Source: Lentimicrobiaceae bacterium | GTDB lineage: Bacteria > Bacteroidota > Bacteroidia > Bacteroidales > F082 | Direction of reading: 5' to 3' | Assembly (NCBI GenBank): GCA_002708315.1 | Contig: PANC01000024.1 | Location: forward strand, 1 to 37,093 | Length of the DNA: 37,093 bases | In this document: positions 23,886 through 33,400 of the stretch, in pieces | How the letters are laid out: each line of letters begins with the position of its first letter | How positions within the stretch are numbered: the stretch's first letter is position 1 | Notes under the pieces: model-generated | Databases searched by the model: none | Told to the model about the DNA's origin: nothing | What the model saw: only the letters and a program-made list of their open reading frames with translations | Position numbers and translations under genes: made by a program

Positions 23886-26800
23886 ATGGCAGAAAAAGAA
23901 ATTTTTACTTATGGTGGGGTTGATTATTCATTTCAAACAGGTCTTACAAAAGAAAGAAAAATAGAAAAGATAAAACAACATTTAGAAAAAACTAAGAAAA
24001 AACCTGAAGTAACAAAAAGTGTAACACCACCTGTTACATCTTCAGAAGATATGCCACCTGCTGAAAAAGCTACTGCAGGTAGTCCCAAAGTAACTCCACC
24101 TACTACCACTAAACCAGTAGTAAAAGAAGAAGAATCAGATTTAGACAAAGCATTACGTCTACAAGAAGAAAAATCTAAAGGTGCAAAAGCTGAGTTAAAA
24201 AAGAAACAAAGCGAATTTCCTAACGGGGATGCAAGAATTTTTACTGAACGATATAAAGATAACGACCCCGACAATCCAGTTTATGATGCTGATTTAATTA
24301 AAGATGATAACTGGATTGCTGCTGCTAAAGTCATGTTTAAAATGAAAGAAGGTAGAGAGTGGGGGAGTGATGAAGATGATGGTGAAGACGCTAACGTAGC
24401 ACGTTATGCCCTTAACGAAATGGGGTGGTTTAATTATAACCTTCCACGTATGGGTTATGATGCTGCTAGGATTGCATCATGGGCAACTGAAGATGAAAAG
24501 AGAGCCTTTCTTTATTTAATGGAGCAGTATGGGGATTTAGGTAATGCAACTTTAGCAGGTACAGGAAGACTTGTTAAAGGTATGGTTACTGACCCTGCTA
24601 ATATATTTGGTATCTTTACTTTAGGGGGTTCATTTCTTGTAGGGCAATCAACTAAACTAGCTACAAGAGCAGGGTTACTGGAACTATTAAAGCGTTCTAT
24701 AACAACTGCGACTGTTGGTGGTGTTAATGGATTTGTCTATGGTGGTCTTGATGCTATAGGCAGAGAGACAGTACATAGTCAAGGTACTGACTCTGCATTT
24801 AGAGGTAGTAAAGTTTGGCAAGGTTCATATAAAGGTGCAGGTGCAGGTGCTATCTTAATGGGGGGTGGTAAAGCAACTATTGGATTGGGTAAATCATTAT
24901 TTAATAGAAGTGCAGGTGAGATAGGCGAAAAAGTCTTACCAAAAATTGATTCTAATATGATTGGTAAACAAGACTTAATAAGTACAAAAGCAGGTCTTAA
25001 AGAAGGTGTCAACGTAAGGGTTAATGATGGGAAAACTAAAACACCAAAAAAGGGTAAAGTTCTTGGTGATGTAAAAGCAGATGGTACAGTTGATGTTTCT
25101 ATTCCTTATGGTAAACAAGGTAAAACAAAAATTGTAAATGTAGAAGCTGAAAATCTTTCTGTTATTACTACAAAGAAAGTGCCTGATACTAGTGAGATTA
25201 AAGTTGAAAACAAAGCTGTAAACTCAAACCCAAAATCAGCAAAAGAAAAATTAGACCAAACATTAGATACAACCCCAGGAGAAATGAGAACAGGGTTACA
25301 ACATTTAGTTGCAAAAATTAATGAAGTATTACCTAGAAGTAAAAGTGGTAAATGGGAAGTGTCTGCTACAAGGGGTGGTGATGATGCTAACATTATACAA
25401 AGAAATTTAGGTAAATTTGGTGGTGGTCAAACTCAATCAATGTCAATTCTAAGGGAAATGACAGAGAAGATTTTACAACCACTTAAATCAGCAGGGGCAA
25501 AGCAACCTGACCAAATAGGTAAATATTTATATGACGCAAAATTAGATGCAAAACAAGAGCAACTATTAAAGGATACAGTTAATACACTATTAAACGAATA
25601 TAAAACTAGGTATGACACACTTGTTAATGAACTTAGAACTAACCCTAATTTAACTATTAAAGAAATTCAAGAAATGTCTAAACTCTCTGATGAGTTAGAC
25701 GAATTGATGATGCCTTTAAATGATATTTCTACAGGTATTGCTAGTCAAGCAGGTAGAACTCTACAGTCAAACGCTGCTGCAAAAGCTGCAGGTAGTAAAG
25801 TTATAGGTAATCAGGGACTAGGAGATAAGACAGGTGGTCTAACTATACAACAAGTTATGAGGGAAACTGGATTTGATGTAGGAGCAGCAACAAAAGAATT
25901 TTGGAAACTCAATGAAGCTATAGAAAAAGCTATTGAAAGAGATGCCAACATTATTAAACTAAGAAAATCATATGATGATTTGAAATCAAATGGCGAATTT
26001 AATGAAGCAGCTAAAGTACGTAGATTGCATGACGCTGAAGTAGCCCGTAAAAAGGGAGAACTTTCCGATAGTTTCTTTGGTAAAGTTGGGGGCAGTATAA
26101 ATTATGCTATAAGAATACTAAATGAAATTGCTATTAGTAATGTGTTTTCTCCTACTACATTAATGATTAACACAATCCCTTCTGCAGCTAAAATGTTTTA
26201 TAGACCTATTCTTAATAACATTGGTGCTGATGGTCTGTCATGGAAAGCATGGAAAGTTGGCATGGGAGAAATGTCTGCTGTTAAACAACTTTTGTTTTCA
26301 GGTAGAAAAGCAGCATTTCAAGCCTTCAAATATGAAAGGTCTATGCTAACTGGTGATTCAGCTAGGTTCTTAGAAACCCAAACTATGATACCAAAGAAAT
26401 TTGGTGGTGGAATTATTAGAATATTTCCTAGATTACTATTAGCTACAGACGCAATGTTTGAGCAAGTTTTCTACAGAAGCTACATTGTGGGAGATGCTAC
26501 AGCAACAGCTATCGAACTTGGTATTAAAAATGGTCTAAGTAAAAAACAAATTAATATTGAAATTGATAAAGCAGTTAAAAAAGCTATTAAGGATGGTTAC
26601 GAACCAATCCCTAATGCTGTCGATATTATTACAGACAACGCAAGGGATACAAACTTTATTGGTAGAAGATTTAGAAATGTAGATGAATACGTTGAGTCTG
26701 AACTTAAAAAGTTTGGGGATGGTAAAGGAACAATAGTCAACCCCAACGCAACTGAAAATTTAACAGCAACTAATAAAGCAGGTAGAGACTACACGCAAGA

Positions 26801-28373
26801 CGCTTTGTTCAAGAAAGATTTTGATAAATACAACAGCACAACAGGAGCAATACTTGCAGGATATGAAAACTTAGTTAATAAAGCACCTGTGTTACGTTTA
26901 ATGGGACAGTTATTCTTTAGAACTCCTGTAAGGGTTTTTGAAGAAGGTCTACGACTAACCCCAGGATTACAGTTACTTCACCCTAATATGAGAAAGAACT
27001 TACTTCCTGAAACAGCTACTTCAAGGGCAGCACACGCTAGAGCAATGGGAGAAGTAATGCTTTCCCAATCGTTACTAGGGTCTGCTTTTGGTTTGTATAT
27101 GTCAGGTAACATAACTGGTGCTACTGGTAGAGATTATAAACAATCAAGAGCAGGGGAAGATGCAGGTTTCTTACCACCTTATAGTATAAGAAATCCTATA
27201 ACTGGTGAGATATTTAATTATAGAACCTTTGACCCTTTCTCTACTCCATTAAAAATTATTATAAGTATAGCTGAAGAACAATCAATGCTAGATTATCGTA
27301 AAGCACAAGGAGAATATGTAGGTAAAGAAGAACAAATATTAAAAGAACGACTTCATATAAGTTACATGGTTATGTATCGAATTATACATGACACAAATTT
27401 ATTTGCAGGTGTATCGGATATATTAACTCTTGGTGAAGATTTAATGAATGATGATGCAGGTTCTGAATGGTTAAAGTTTTGGGGAAACAAAGCAAAGAAC
27501 GCTGTCCCAAATACTTACTTTAAATCAATGATGCAACAACACCCTCTACTAGCTTCTCCTGAAGATTTTGGACAAGTTATGAGGTACAGACTTAATCCTA
27601 CTAATAAACAAGATGGTAGTGAATGGTATGAATTAGATAATGCAAAAATTGATGCAGCCCTTGAATTTCTTGGTTTGGAAAAATGGGGAGCAGTACAACA
27701 TCAACATACAACTTTAGGTGATGTTAGAGAGAACCCTAATCCTGGGGGTCTATTAAATCTAGTTGATTTGTTAGAACCTGAAGAATTAAAAGATAGGTTT
27801 CCTGTAAAAGTTTATAGGGGTAATGATAAAAATGGCAAACCAATATTCTCTGAAGATTATGACCAAACTGTAAAAAAAGATGTTGTAATGAAATTTTTAT
27901 GGAAACTTGGTAAAGCTAATGATGTGAATTTTATTGCACCAGTTAAATACGATAAGTTATTTCCTGATGTACCTAATACTAAATTAAAATATACGACTGA
28001 AAATAGTAGGTTTCCTAGAGAAACTTTATATAACAGGATGCAAAGGTACATGAAAATGTCACAAGGTGTCCCTATGGGTGGGGATGGAGCAACATTAATA
28101 GATATGTTACATGAAATTGCTACTGACCCTGAATACACAATAGGCAGACCTTCAGCAAAAGGAAAATTTGCAGGTACAGCATTACAAGCAACTCGTAAAG
28201 TATTATCAAGCTACAGAGATTTAGCTTGGGCACAAATATTTGAAGAAGAAAAATGGGCAGAATCAGCATTGATGGAGAAGAAAACAAAAGATGCTAACGC
28301 TACTCTAGGACAAAATGACCCACAAGGTAACACAAGAGGAAACGCTTTTAACTTACCTATGGGAATACAGTAA
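23886..28373 (+). CDS. Internal virion protein D (T7 gp16-like), very large
   Basis: The largest gene (1495 aa; T7 gp16 1318). By position and size this is the ejected inner-core protein that spans the inner membrane and helps pull in DNA. The N-terminus has a short YGGVDYSFQTGLTKERK domain, then a Pro/Thr/Lys-rich linker (about residues 35-80). A hydrophobic Gly-rich stretch is at about 235-260 (ANIFGIFTLGGSFLVG) and further ones lie around 745-770 and 1070-1085. I cannot find the ESxFNP-type lytic transglycosylase signature that T7 gp16 carries near its N-terminus. AAGGAAACAAA precedes the start. Confidence 0.88.
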   Translation: MAEKEIFTYGGVDYSFQTGLTKERKIEKIKQHLEKTKKKPEVTKSVTPPVTSSEDMPPAEKATAGSPKVTPPTTTKPVVKEEESDLDKALRLQEEKSKGAKAELKKKQSEFPNGDARIFTERYKDNDPDNPVYDADLIKDDNWIAAAKVMFKMKEGREWGSDEDDGEDANVARYALNEMGWFNYNLPRMGYDAARIASWATEDEKRAFLYLMEQYGDLGNATLAGTGRLVKGMVTDPANIFGIFTLGGSFLVGQSTKLATRAGLLELLKRSITTATVGGVNGFVYGGLDAIGRETVHSQGTDSAFRGSKVWQGSYKGAGAGAILMGGGKATIGLGKSLFNRSAGEIGEKVLPKIDSNMIGKQDLISTKAGLKEGVNVRVNDGKTKTPKKGKVLGDVKADGTVDVSIPYGKQGKTKIVNVEAENLSVITTKKVPDTSEIKVENKAVNSNPKSAKEKLDQTLDTTPGEMRTGLQHLVAKINEVLPRSKSGKWEVSATRGGDDANIIQRNLGKFGGGQTQSMSILREMTEKILQPLKSAGAKQPDQIGKYLYDAKLDAKQEQLLKDTVNTLLNEYKTRYDTLVNELRTNPNLTIKEIQEMSKLSDELDELMMPLNDISTGIASQAGRTLQSNAAAKAAGSKVIGNQGLGDKTGGLTIQQVMRETGFDVGAATKEFWKLNEAIEKAIERDANIIKLRKSYDDLKSNGEFNEAAKVRRLHDAEVARKKGELSDSFFGKVGGSINYAIRILNEIAISNVFSPTTLMINTIPSAAKMFYRPILNNIGADGLSWKAWKVGMGEMSAVKQLLFSGRKAAFQAFKYERSMLTGDSARFLETQTMIPKKFGGGIIRIFPRLLLATDAMFEQVFYRSYIVGDATATAIELGIKNGLSKKQINIEIDKAVKKAIKDGYEPIPNAVDIITDNARDTNFIGRRFRNVDEYVESELKKFGDGKGTIVNPNATENLTATNKAGRDYTQDALFKKDFDKYNSTTGAILAGYENLVNKAPVLRLMGQLFFRTPVRVFEEGLRLTPGLQLLHPNMRKNLLPETATSRAAHARAMGEVMLSQSLLGSAFGLYMSGNITGATGRDYKQSRAGEDAGFLPPYSIRNPITGEIFNYRTFDPFSTPLKIIISIAEEQSMLDYRKAQGEYVGKEEQILKERLHISYMVMYRIIHDTNLFAGVSDILTLGEDLMNDDAGSEWLKFWGNKAKNAVPNTYFKSMMQQHPLLASPEDFGQVMRYRLNPTNKQDGSEWYELDNAKIDAALEFLGLEKWGAVQHQHTTLGDVRENPNPGGLLNLVDLLEPEELKDRFPVKVYRGNDKNGKPIFSEDYDQTVKKDVVMKFLWKLGKANDVNFIAPVKYDKLFPDVPNTKLKYTTENSRFPRETLYNRMQRYMKMSQGVPMGGDGATLIDMLHEIATDPEYTIGRPSAKGKFAGTALQATRKVLSSYRDLAWAQIFEEEKWAESALMEKKTKDANATLGQNDPQGNTRGNAFNLPMGIQ

Positions 28374-28394
28374 CACCATTAAAAGGATTAAAAT

Positions 28395-29579
28395 ATGGCA
28401 TACGCACTAACTAAATACACAGGAAATGGGAATACTGTGACCTACACTATTGGGTTTGACTATCGTCAAGCTGCTGATGTTAAGGTAAAAATTAATGGTG
28501 TTGATAAAGTAGCAGACACAACATCTCAAACAAATGATTATTCGTTTCCCTCGTCTAATCAAATAACTTTTACAGTAGCACCCCCTGACCAATCAGCTAT
28601 TACTATCAGGCGTTCTACAAGTCAAGACGCAAGACTTGTTGATTATGTTGCAGGGGCAGTTTTAAAAGAAGCTGACTTAGACGCTGACTCTACTCAAGCG
28701 TTCTTTATGGCACAGGAATCTATTGACTATGCTCAAGACTCTATTGCTGCTTCAGATGCAACAGGAGCATTTGATGCAGGAAACAAAAAGATTGGAAATG
28801 TTGCAGACCCAACACTAGCACAAGATGCTGTAACAAAGAATTATCTTGAAAATACTTGGTTAAGTTCAGCAGATAAAGCAAGTATCAGTACGTTAGCTGC
28901 AAATAATAGTGCAATAACTACTCTTAATACTAATATGAGTGCTATTACTTCAGTAAATTCAAACGAAACAAATATTAATACACTTGTATCTAATATAGGT
29001 TCAGTTAGTGATTTTGCTAATAGGTATCGTATTGAAGCGACTGACCCATCTTCTTCATTAGACGAAGGTGATTTAGTATATAACAGCACAGACAACCAAC
29101 TTAAATTCTATAATGGAACAAGTTGGAACGCTGTAGCGACAGGTGCTGACGTTAAGGCAGGGGTGTCTGCAAATGATACATCCCCAGGATTTCTTAATGG
29201 CAAACTTGTTGCAGGTTCAAACATTACGTTTGTAGAAAACAATGATGGTGGTAATGAGACACTAACTATAAATGGTACTGCTGCTCTATTTAGTGCAGAA
29301 AGGTTGGCAACAACTTCAGAAGCACAGGCAGGAACAGATAACACTACAGGTATGACACCTTTACGTGTTAAAGAAGCTATAACTCATAATGCAGGTACAG
29401 TAAGTAATGCTGCATTTTATGGTTTTAAACAGACTAATGGGGTACTGCAGGTTGATGGAACAACAGGTGGTGGTTCAGAAGCGTACACACTTTCTGACTA
29501 TAAAGATTCAGAATTTGCATCTTTGGGATTGACGTTTGCTATTAATAGTAATGGTCATCTATTAGTAACAACACCCTAG
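28395..29579 (+). CDS. Tail fibre protein, T7 gp17-type N-terminal domain
   Basis: The first ~150 residues are the phage T7 tail-fibre attachment domain: YTGNGNTVTYTIGFDYR, TIRRSTSQDARLVDY, and AVLKEADLDADSTQAFFMAQESIDYAQDS. This anchors the fibre to the tail. Next comes a probable coiled coil with repeated Asn-Thr-Ser-Ile segments (ITTLNTNMSAITSVNSN) and a C-terminal beta region with YNSTDNQLKFYNGTSWNAV. At 394 aa it is shorter than the T7 fibre (553), and receptor binding may be shared with the next gene. Confidence 0.93.
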   Translation: MAYALTKYTGNGNTVTYTIGFDYRQAADVKVKINGVDKVADTTSQTNDYSFPSSNQITFTVAPPDQSAITIRRSTSQDARLVDYVAGAVLKEADLDADSTQAFFMAQESIDYAQDSIAASDATGAFDAGNKKIGNVADPTLAQDAVTKNYLENTWLSSADKASISTLAANNSAITTLNTNMSAITSVNSNETNINTLVSNIGSVSDFANRYRIEATDPSSSLDEGDLVYNSTDNQLKFYNGTSWNAVATGADVKAGVSANDTSPGFLNGKLVAGSNITFVENNDGGNETLTINGTAALFSAERLATTSEAQAGTDNTTGMTPLRVKEAITHNAGTVSNAAFYGFKQTNGVLQVDGTTGGGSEAYTLSDYKDSEFASLGLTFAINSNGHLLVTTP

Positions 29580-29615
29580 TCGGTAAAAACAATTTAATTT
29601 AAAAAGGAAATAAAA

Positions 29616-31622
29616 ATGGCAACGATTGATGTCGGTAAAATAAAATTTGTGTGGAAGGGTGCTTACGCTGCAGGTACTGCCTACACAGTTGATGACGTAG
29701 TGTCTTACTTAGGAAGTTCTTGGGTAAACATACAAGCAGGTACAGGACAAACACCTGCAAATGGTAGTGCTTATTGGCAAGTAATGGCAGAGGGACAAAC
29801 AACCTTAACTACTAATGGTGACTTGCTAACTGTTACTGGAGGTAGTCAAACAAGATTACCTATCGGTGGAACAGGTACAGTTCTTAAAGCAACTTCAGGA
29901 ACAACTGTAGGTTGGGAAGCAGCTTCAGGAGATTCTACCCATAAACCACTAGGTACGAATATACCTTCTTATGCTAATACTACAAACTCAACCACGCATG
30001 GTTCAGATGGAAAATATCCTTGGTTAGCAGATTATGCTAATAACTATATACCTTATGATGGTTTACCTAATGCTTCTTTGTCACCTGTAAAGCGTGATAG
30101 AAACGAAGGTTTTACAAGTGGTGTACAGTATTTTATGTATCTAAACGAAAACCATGAAATCTGTCACAGAGGTTATTCTCAATTCACTATGGGTAACTTA
30201 CAAAATACTTATTCTATGAATATGGAAACCACTATGGCACTATCAATGGAATTTGGTGGTATGCAACAGGGTGAATACTTTGTTCGATTGTGGTACTCCC
30301 AATACTCAGCATGGGCATTGACTAATAAAGGTGACTTGTGGTGCTTTGGTGAAAATGATGATGGTGAACTAGGACTTGGCGATACAACTGCTAGATACCA
30401 ATGGGTACGAAACCCATATCTAGGGGTCAACGCAACCAACAATAGTGCTACTTGCCGAGTATCAGGATTTACTTTCGGTTTCAAAATGGGTTACGAAGGA
30501 CAGGGCACTAATACTTGTCACGTAATTCTTGAAGATGGGCGAGTAATGGCATGGGGATATGGTGGAACTGGACAAATTGGAGATGGAACAACTACCAGTA
30601 AAACTAAACCTACTCTAATTTCTGCATTATCTGCAGTAAATATATGCCAAATCTCAGCAGGTTATCAATCTACTCTATACCTAGATACAGCAGGTAATGT
30701 ATGGGGAACAGGTGCTGACAATAATGGGATTATGCAGGGTACTGCTAGAACTGCTCCATTCCAAATGGCAGGTATTGATAACTGTGTACAAATTCTTTGT
30801 TATGCAGGTTATGGGTATTCAGCAGATTATTCCTCAAATATGTTTGCATTACAAGCTGATGGTGACTTATATGGTATTGGATATAATAACTATGGTGCAT
30901 TGGGCATTGGTACAACTACAGCAGTATCAGCATGGACACAAGCAGGTGGTTCTCTAAACTTTGCTGCAGTTCAATGTAGTGGTGAGCCTGAATATACATC
31001 CACATTAGCATTTGAGGGTACTCCTGGGGACTTATATAACTCAACAAATGGTCTACCAATCTATATGTGTGGCTATAATGGTTATGGTCAATGTATGCAA
31101 GGTACAACTACTTCTAACCAAACATCTTTTGTGCAACCACAAACTGACGTATTTGGTTCTAATCGTTCTGTAGTTATGAGTTCATCTGCTGATGGGACAC
31201 TTTCCTCTAACGAGATGACATTCCCAAGAAGTAATATTGTAAAAGCATGGGGTGTTCGTGAAGGAAGCTACACATCATCATCATGGTTCTTCTTGGATAA
31301 CCAAGGAAGACTTTGGAAAAGTGGTTTCTCTCAACAGGATTACAACTACCACGCAAACACTGCAGCAATTAGTTATACCAACGCCCAACCTGACCATAAT
31401 AATTGGATGCACACTTTGTCTTCAGGGACAACTTATGCAGGTAAAGTAGCCGAAACCATTGAGGATTTGTATTCTCAAGGGCATTACTATAGTGCTTATT
31501 GGAATCAGTTTATTAGAACGTCTAACAATGAGTATTGGTCAAGGGGTAATAACATCCACTACCTTTATGGTGGTTACAATACTGCAACTAAACATAAATG
31601 GTCACGTTGGAATCTTAACTAA
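29616..31622 (+). CDS. Tail-fibre-like protein with RCC1-type beta-propeller
   Basis: Probably a receptor-binding part of the virion. The first ~60 residues look like a carbohydrate-binding module (FVWKGAYAAGTAYTVDDVV then SYLGSSWVNIQAG, APW-type ending). From about residue 235 to the end there are seven RCC1-like repeats: GDLWCFGENDDGELGLG, GRVMAWGYGGTGQIGDG, GNVWGTGADNNGIMQG, GDLYGIGYNNYGALGIG, YMCGYNGYGQCMQG, GRLWKSGFSQQDYN and EYWSRGNNIHYLYGG. Seven repeats would close one propeller. RCC1 propellers bind proteins in cells; use as a phage adhesin is an inference from its position after the fibre. AAAAAGGAAATAAAA precedes the ATG. Confidence 0.85.
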   Translation: MATIDVGKIKFVWKGAYAAGTAYTVDDVVSYLGSSWVNIQAGTGQTPANGSAYWQVMAEGQTTLTTNGDLLTVTGGSQTRLPIGGTGTVLKATSGTTVGWEAASGDSTHKPLGTNIPSYANTTNSTTHGSDGKYPWLADYANNYIPYDGLPNASLSPVKRDRNEGFTSGVQYFMYLNENHEICHRGYSQFTMGNLQNTYSMNMETTMALSMEFGGMQQGEYFVRLWYSQYSAWALTNKGDLWCFGENDDGELGLGDTTARYQWVRNPYLGVNATNNSATCRVSGFTFGFKMGYEGQGTNTCHVILEDGRVMAWGYGGTGQIGDGTTTSKTKPTLISALSAVNICQISAGYQSTLYLDTAGNVWGTGADNNGIMQGTARTAPFQMAGIDNCVQILCYAGYGYSADYSSNMFALQADGDLYGIGYNNYGALGIGTTTAVSAWTQAGGSLNFAAVQCSGEPEYTSTLAFEGTPGDLYNSTNGLPIYMCGYNGYGQCMQGTTTSNQTSFVQPQTDVFGSNRSVVMSSSADGTLSSNEMTFPRSNIVKAWGVREGSYTSSSWFFLDNQGRLWKSGFSQQDYNYHANTAAISYTNAQPDHNNWMHTLSSGTTYAGKVAETIEDLYSQGHYYSAYWNQFIRTSNNEYWSRGNNIHYLYGGYNTATKHKWSRWNLN

Positions 31623-31633
31623 AAGGAAAGAAA

Positions 31634-32002
31634 ATGAAATTATATAAATTTACTACAGACCCTAATTCTATTGTGCATCCCGAAGAATTTAATTCTTCAG
31701 CAGTAGGGAAAATAAAATGGTTAGGAGATGGATACGTGTCTATGGATGACGGGTGGAAAGACCTAATGGTATCTTTAAATGCAGATACGTTTACATTGTG
31801 TGATGCTGACGATGTTGTTACTGCTAAAGCATTGAGTAAACCTTTTTGGGATGGCATGAAAAGGGCACGTATTCGTGAAAAGTACACTAGAGATGATGAA
31901 TTGAGAGCGTTGCGTGTAGATGATACAACTGTAAAAAACGATATTGCTGCAATTATTACCTCTATAAATGCAGAGAGGGATGCGTTCTACGCAATCTCTT
32001 AG
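31634..32002 (+). CDS. Hypothetical protein after fibre genes (122 aa)
   Basis: Starts with a good AAAGGAAAGAAA site 12 bases after the RCC1 gene. The sequence has a strand-rich N-terminal half (VGKIKWLGDGYVSMDDGWKDLMV) and a helical charged C-terminal half (MKRARIREKYTRDDELRALR and a final INAERDAFY). Position suggests a fibre assembly or attachment factor, but no known family is recognised. Confidence 0.7.
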   Translation: MKLYKFTTDPNSIVHPEEFNSSAVGKIKWLGDGYVSMDDGWKDLMVSLNADTFTLCDADDVVTAKALSKPFWDGMKRARIREKYTRDDELRALRVDDTTVKNDIAAIITSINAERDAFYAIS

Positions 32003-32005
32003 TGA

Positions 32006-32209
32006 ATGAAGATGACACAATCACTAGACCCTCAATTAAAAGTTGAGATGGAACTTGATGCACATGAAAAAGAGTGTGCGATTAGGTATCAAATGGTGAA
32101 TGATAAGTTGTCTGCATTGGATAAAAGATTATGGAGATTGGAAGCTATGATTATGGTTTCCACTCTTTCTTTTATTGGATTAGCTGCGACTCTACTCACT
32201 AAAATTTAA
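32006..32209 (+). CDS. Small protein with coil and C-terminal membrane segment (67 aa)
   Basis: Residues 1-45 are charged and helical (ELDAHEKECAIRYQMVNDKLSALDKRLWRLE), and residues 46-64 form one membrane segment (AMIMVSTLSFIGLAATLL). This is the plan of small holin-like or accessory lysis proteins in marine phages. The start is weakly supported, since no clear ribosome binding site precedes 32006 and another ATG lies at 32012. It begins 3 bases after the previous stop, so translational coupling may be used. Confidence 0.65.
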   Translation: MKMTQSLDPQLKVEMELDAHEKECAIRYQMVNDKLSALDKRLWRLEAMIMVSTLSFIGLAATLLTKI

Positions 32210-32232
32210 TCTTAAATAGAAAGCAGTTTTAA

Positions 32233-32685
32233 ATGATAGACCCTATTACAGCTTTCTCTGCAATTTGTGCAGGGCATAAAGCAATTATGAAAGGTGTTCA
32301 AATTGGGCGAGATTTGTCCAGTATGGGTGCTGCAGTAAAAAAATATGCACAGGGGGAAGCTGAACTACAGGTTGGGGAAGCAAGAAAAAAGAAAAGTAGA
32401 TTCTCTTTAGTAGAAGATTCAGCTATAGAAAAACACTTTAAGAAAGAAGCCCTAGAAGATATGCGTAATGAGTTGCGTAGCATTTTTCAATTATATGGAA
32501 AACCTGGACAATGGGAAAGATTACAGGCTGAAATAGCAGCAGAACGTGCCGAGCAGAAAAGGATGTTAGCTGAAAAGGCACGAATTTATGACAGGAATAT
32601 CACTATTGCAGTAGTTACGGGGATATTATCTGTAGCAACTGTTGTTCTTTACTATTGGATTGAATTTTTAAAAGGAACATTATAA
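32233..32685 (+). CDS. Membrane-anchored coiled-coil protein (150 aa)
   Basis: Residues 1-40 are moderately hydrophobic with Ala and Gly, 65-120 form a long charged helix (LEDMRNELRSIF and AEIAAERAEQKRMLAEKARI), and 122-145 form a single membrane segment (NITIAVVTGILSVATVVLYYWI). The family is unknown, but such proteins are commonly placed between fibre and terminase genes in podoviruses. A lysis or membrane-disruption role is possible; spanin structure is not supported because the membrane segment is C-terminal. The stop overlaps the next start by 1 base. Confidence 0.65.
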   Translation: MIDPITAFSAICAGHKAIMKGVQIGRDLSSMGAAVKKYAQGEAELQVGEARKKKSRFSLVEDSAIEKHFKKEALEDMRNELRSIFQLYGKPGQWERLQAEIAAERAEQKRMLAEKARIYDRNITIAVVTGILSVATVVLYYWIEFLKGTL

Positions 32686-32888
32686 TGTTTAAAGCTATTG
32701 TATTAGCGTGTTCTATTTCAAACCCTAATGTTTGTATTGAATTTGAGGACACTAGAGAACAATTAATAACAAAAGAACAATGTGTGCAACGAACTTTTGA
32801 AATGCGTAATGATATTTCAGAGATGATGGCAGATATGAAAGCTGTTGCTTATAGATGCACACAACTAAAAGAAGGTAGGTTTACATGA
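32685..32888 (+). CDS. Small four-cysteine protein, likely relative of 8565-8753
   Basis: 67 residues with cysteines at 9, 17, 33 and 58, a hydrophobic start (FKAIVLAC) and the late motif AYRC. The first gene of the pair (8565-8753) has cysteines 12, 17, 31, 54 and the motif TYEC. The shared order suggests duplication or the same family, though overall identity is low. The N-terminus is too short for a confident signal peptide. AAAAGGAACATTATA precedes the ATG. It overlaps the putative holin gene by 4 bases. Confidence 0.65.
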   Translation: MFKAIVLACSISNPNVCIEFEDTREQLITKEQCVQRTFEMRNDISEMMADMKAVAYRCTQLKEGRFT

Positions 32889-33265
32889 TACCAATTATAT
32901 CGGGTCTTTTAGGTTTGGCAGGTAACGTGGTAGAAGGTTATGTGGAAACCAAAAAAGCTAAAGCAAAACAAAAATTAGTAAAGATTGAAGCTGAAACATC
33001 TTTAATTGAAAAGAAAATTGCAGGTGAAATTGAGTGGGATGTTCAGGCTCAAAAAAATTCAGGGGACTCGTGGAAAGACGAATACCTTACAATTTTATTT
33101 AGTATTCCACTTTTACTTTGTTTCTTACCTTGGACAGTTGAATATGTAGAAAGAGGATTTGCAGCACTTGCTCAAACTCCTGAATGGTATAAATATACAT
33201 TAGGAATTATTGTGAGTGCGTCTTTTGGAATAAAAGGTGCGTCTAAAATGTTTGGGAAAAAATAA
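32885..33265 (+). CDS. Putative holin (3-TM, GTA-holin-like)
   Basis: The pattern is a hydrophobic N-terminus (IPIISGLLGLAGNVVEG), a charged helix of Lys and Glu (ETKKAKAKQKLVKIEAE), then NSGDSWKDEYLTILFSIP followed by membrane segments at about 68-85 and 103-120 with a late GIKGASKMFGKK. The SWKDEY, Pro-Trp and late FGIKG features fit the 'holin of 3TMs' family seen in gene transfer agents and marine phages. It would form holes to release the amidase at 6500. Location among late genes before the terminase fits lysis. Confidence 0.72.
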   Translation: MIPIISGLLGLAGNVVEGYVETKKAKAKQKLVKIEAETSLIEKKIAGEIEWDVQAQKNSGDSWKDEYLTILFSIPLLLCFLPWTVEYVERGFAALAQTPEWYKYTLGIIVSASFGIKGASKMFGKK

Positions 33266-33400
33266 ATGGGAGAAGTAGTGGATTTAATAATAGTAGGGCT
33301 GTTTTTACAGACCCTAACAATGATTGCTGTGTTTGTTAATACAGGAATAAATATTGTGTATAGAATGAAGGAGAGTAAAAAGTGTCAATGCAAAAAATGA
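33266..33400 (+). CDS. Tiny membrane protein (44 aa)
   Basis: The ATG immediately follows the holin stop. The product has one membrane segment (VVDLIIVGLFLQTLTMIAVFV) and a basic, cysteine-containing end (MKESKKCQCKK). The last 19 bases overlap the small terminase gene in another frame, and that gene's ribosome binding site lies inside it. Position beside the holin suggests a lysis helper such as an antiholin, but this is inference only. Confidence 0.5.
   Translation: MGEVVDLIIVGLFLQTLTMIAVFVNTGINIVYRMKESKKCQCKK

Noticed and set aside
32233-32685. Inner-membrane spanin (Rz-like) gene
   Set aside because: It has a long charged helix but its membrane segment is C-terminal, opposite to Rz, and no lipoprotein partner is seen.
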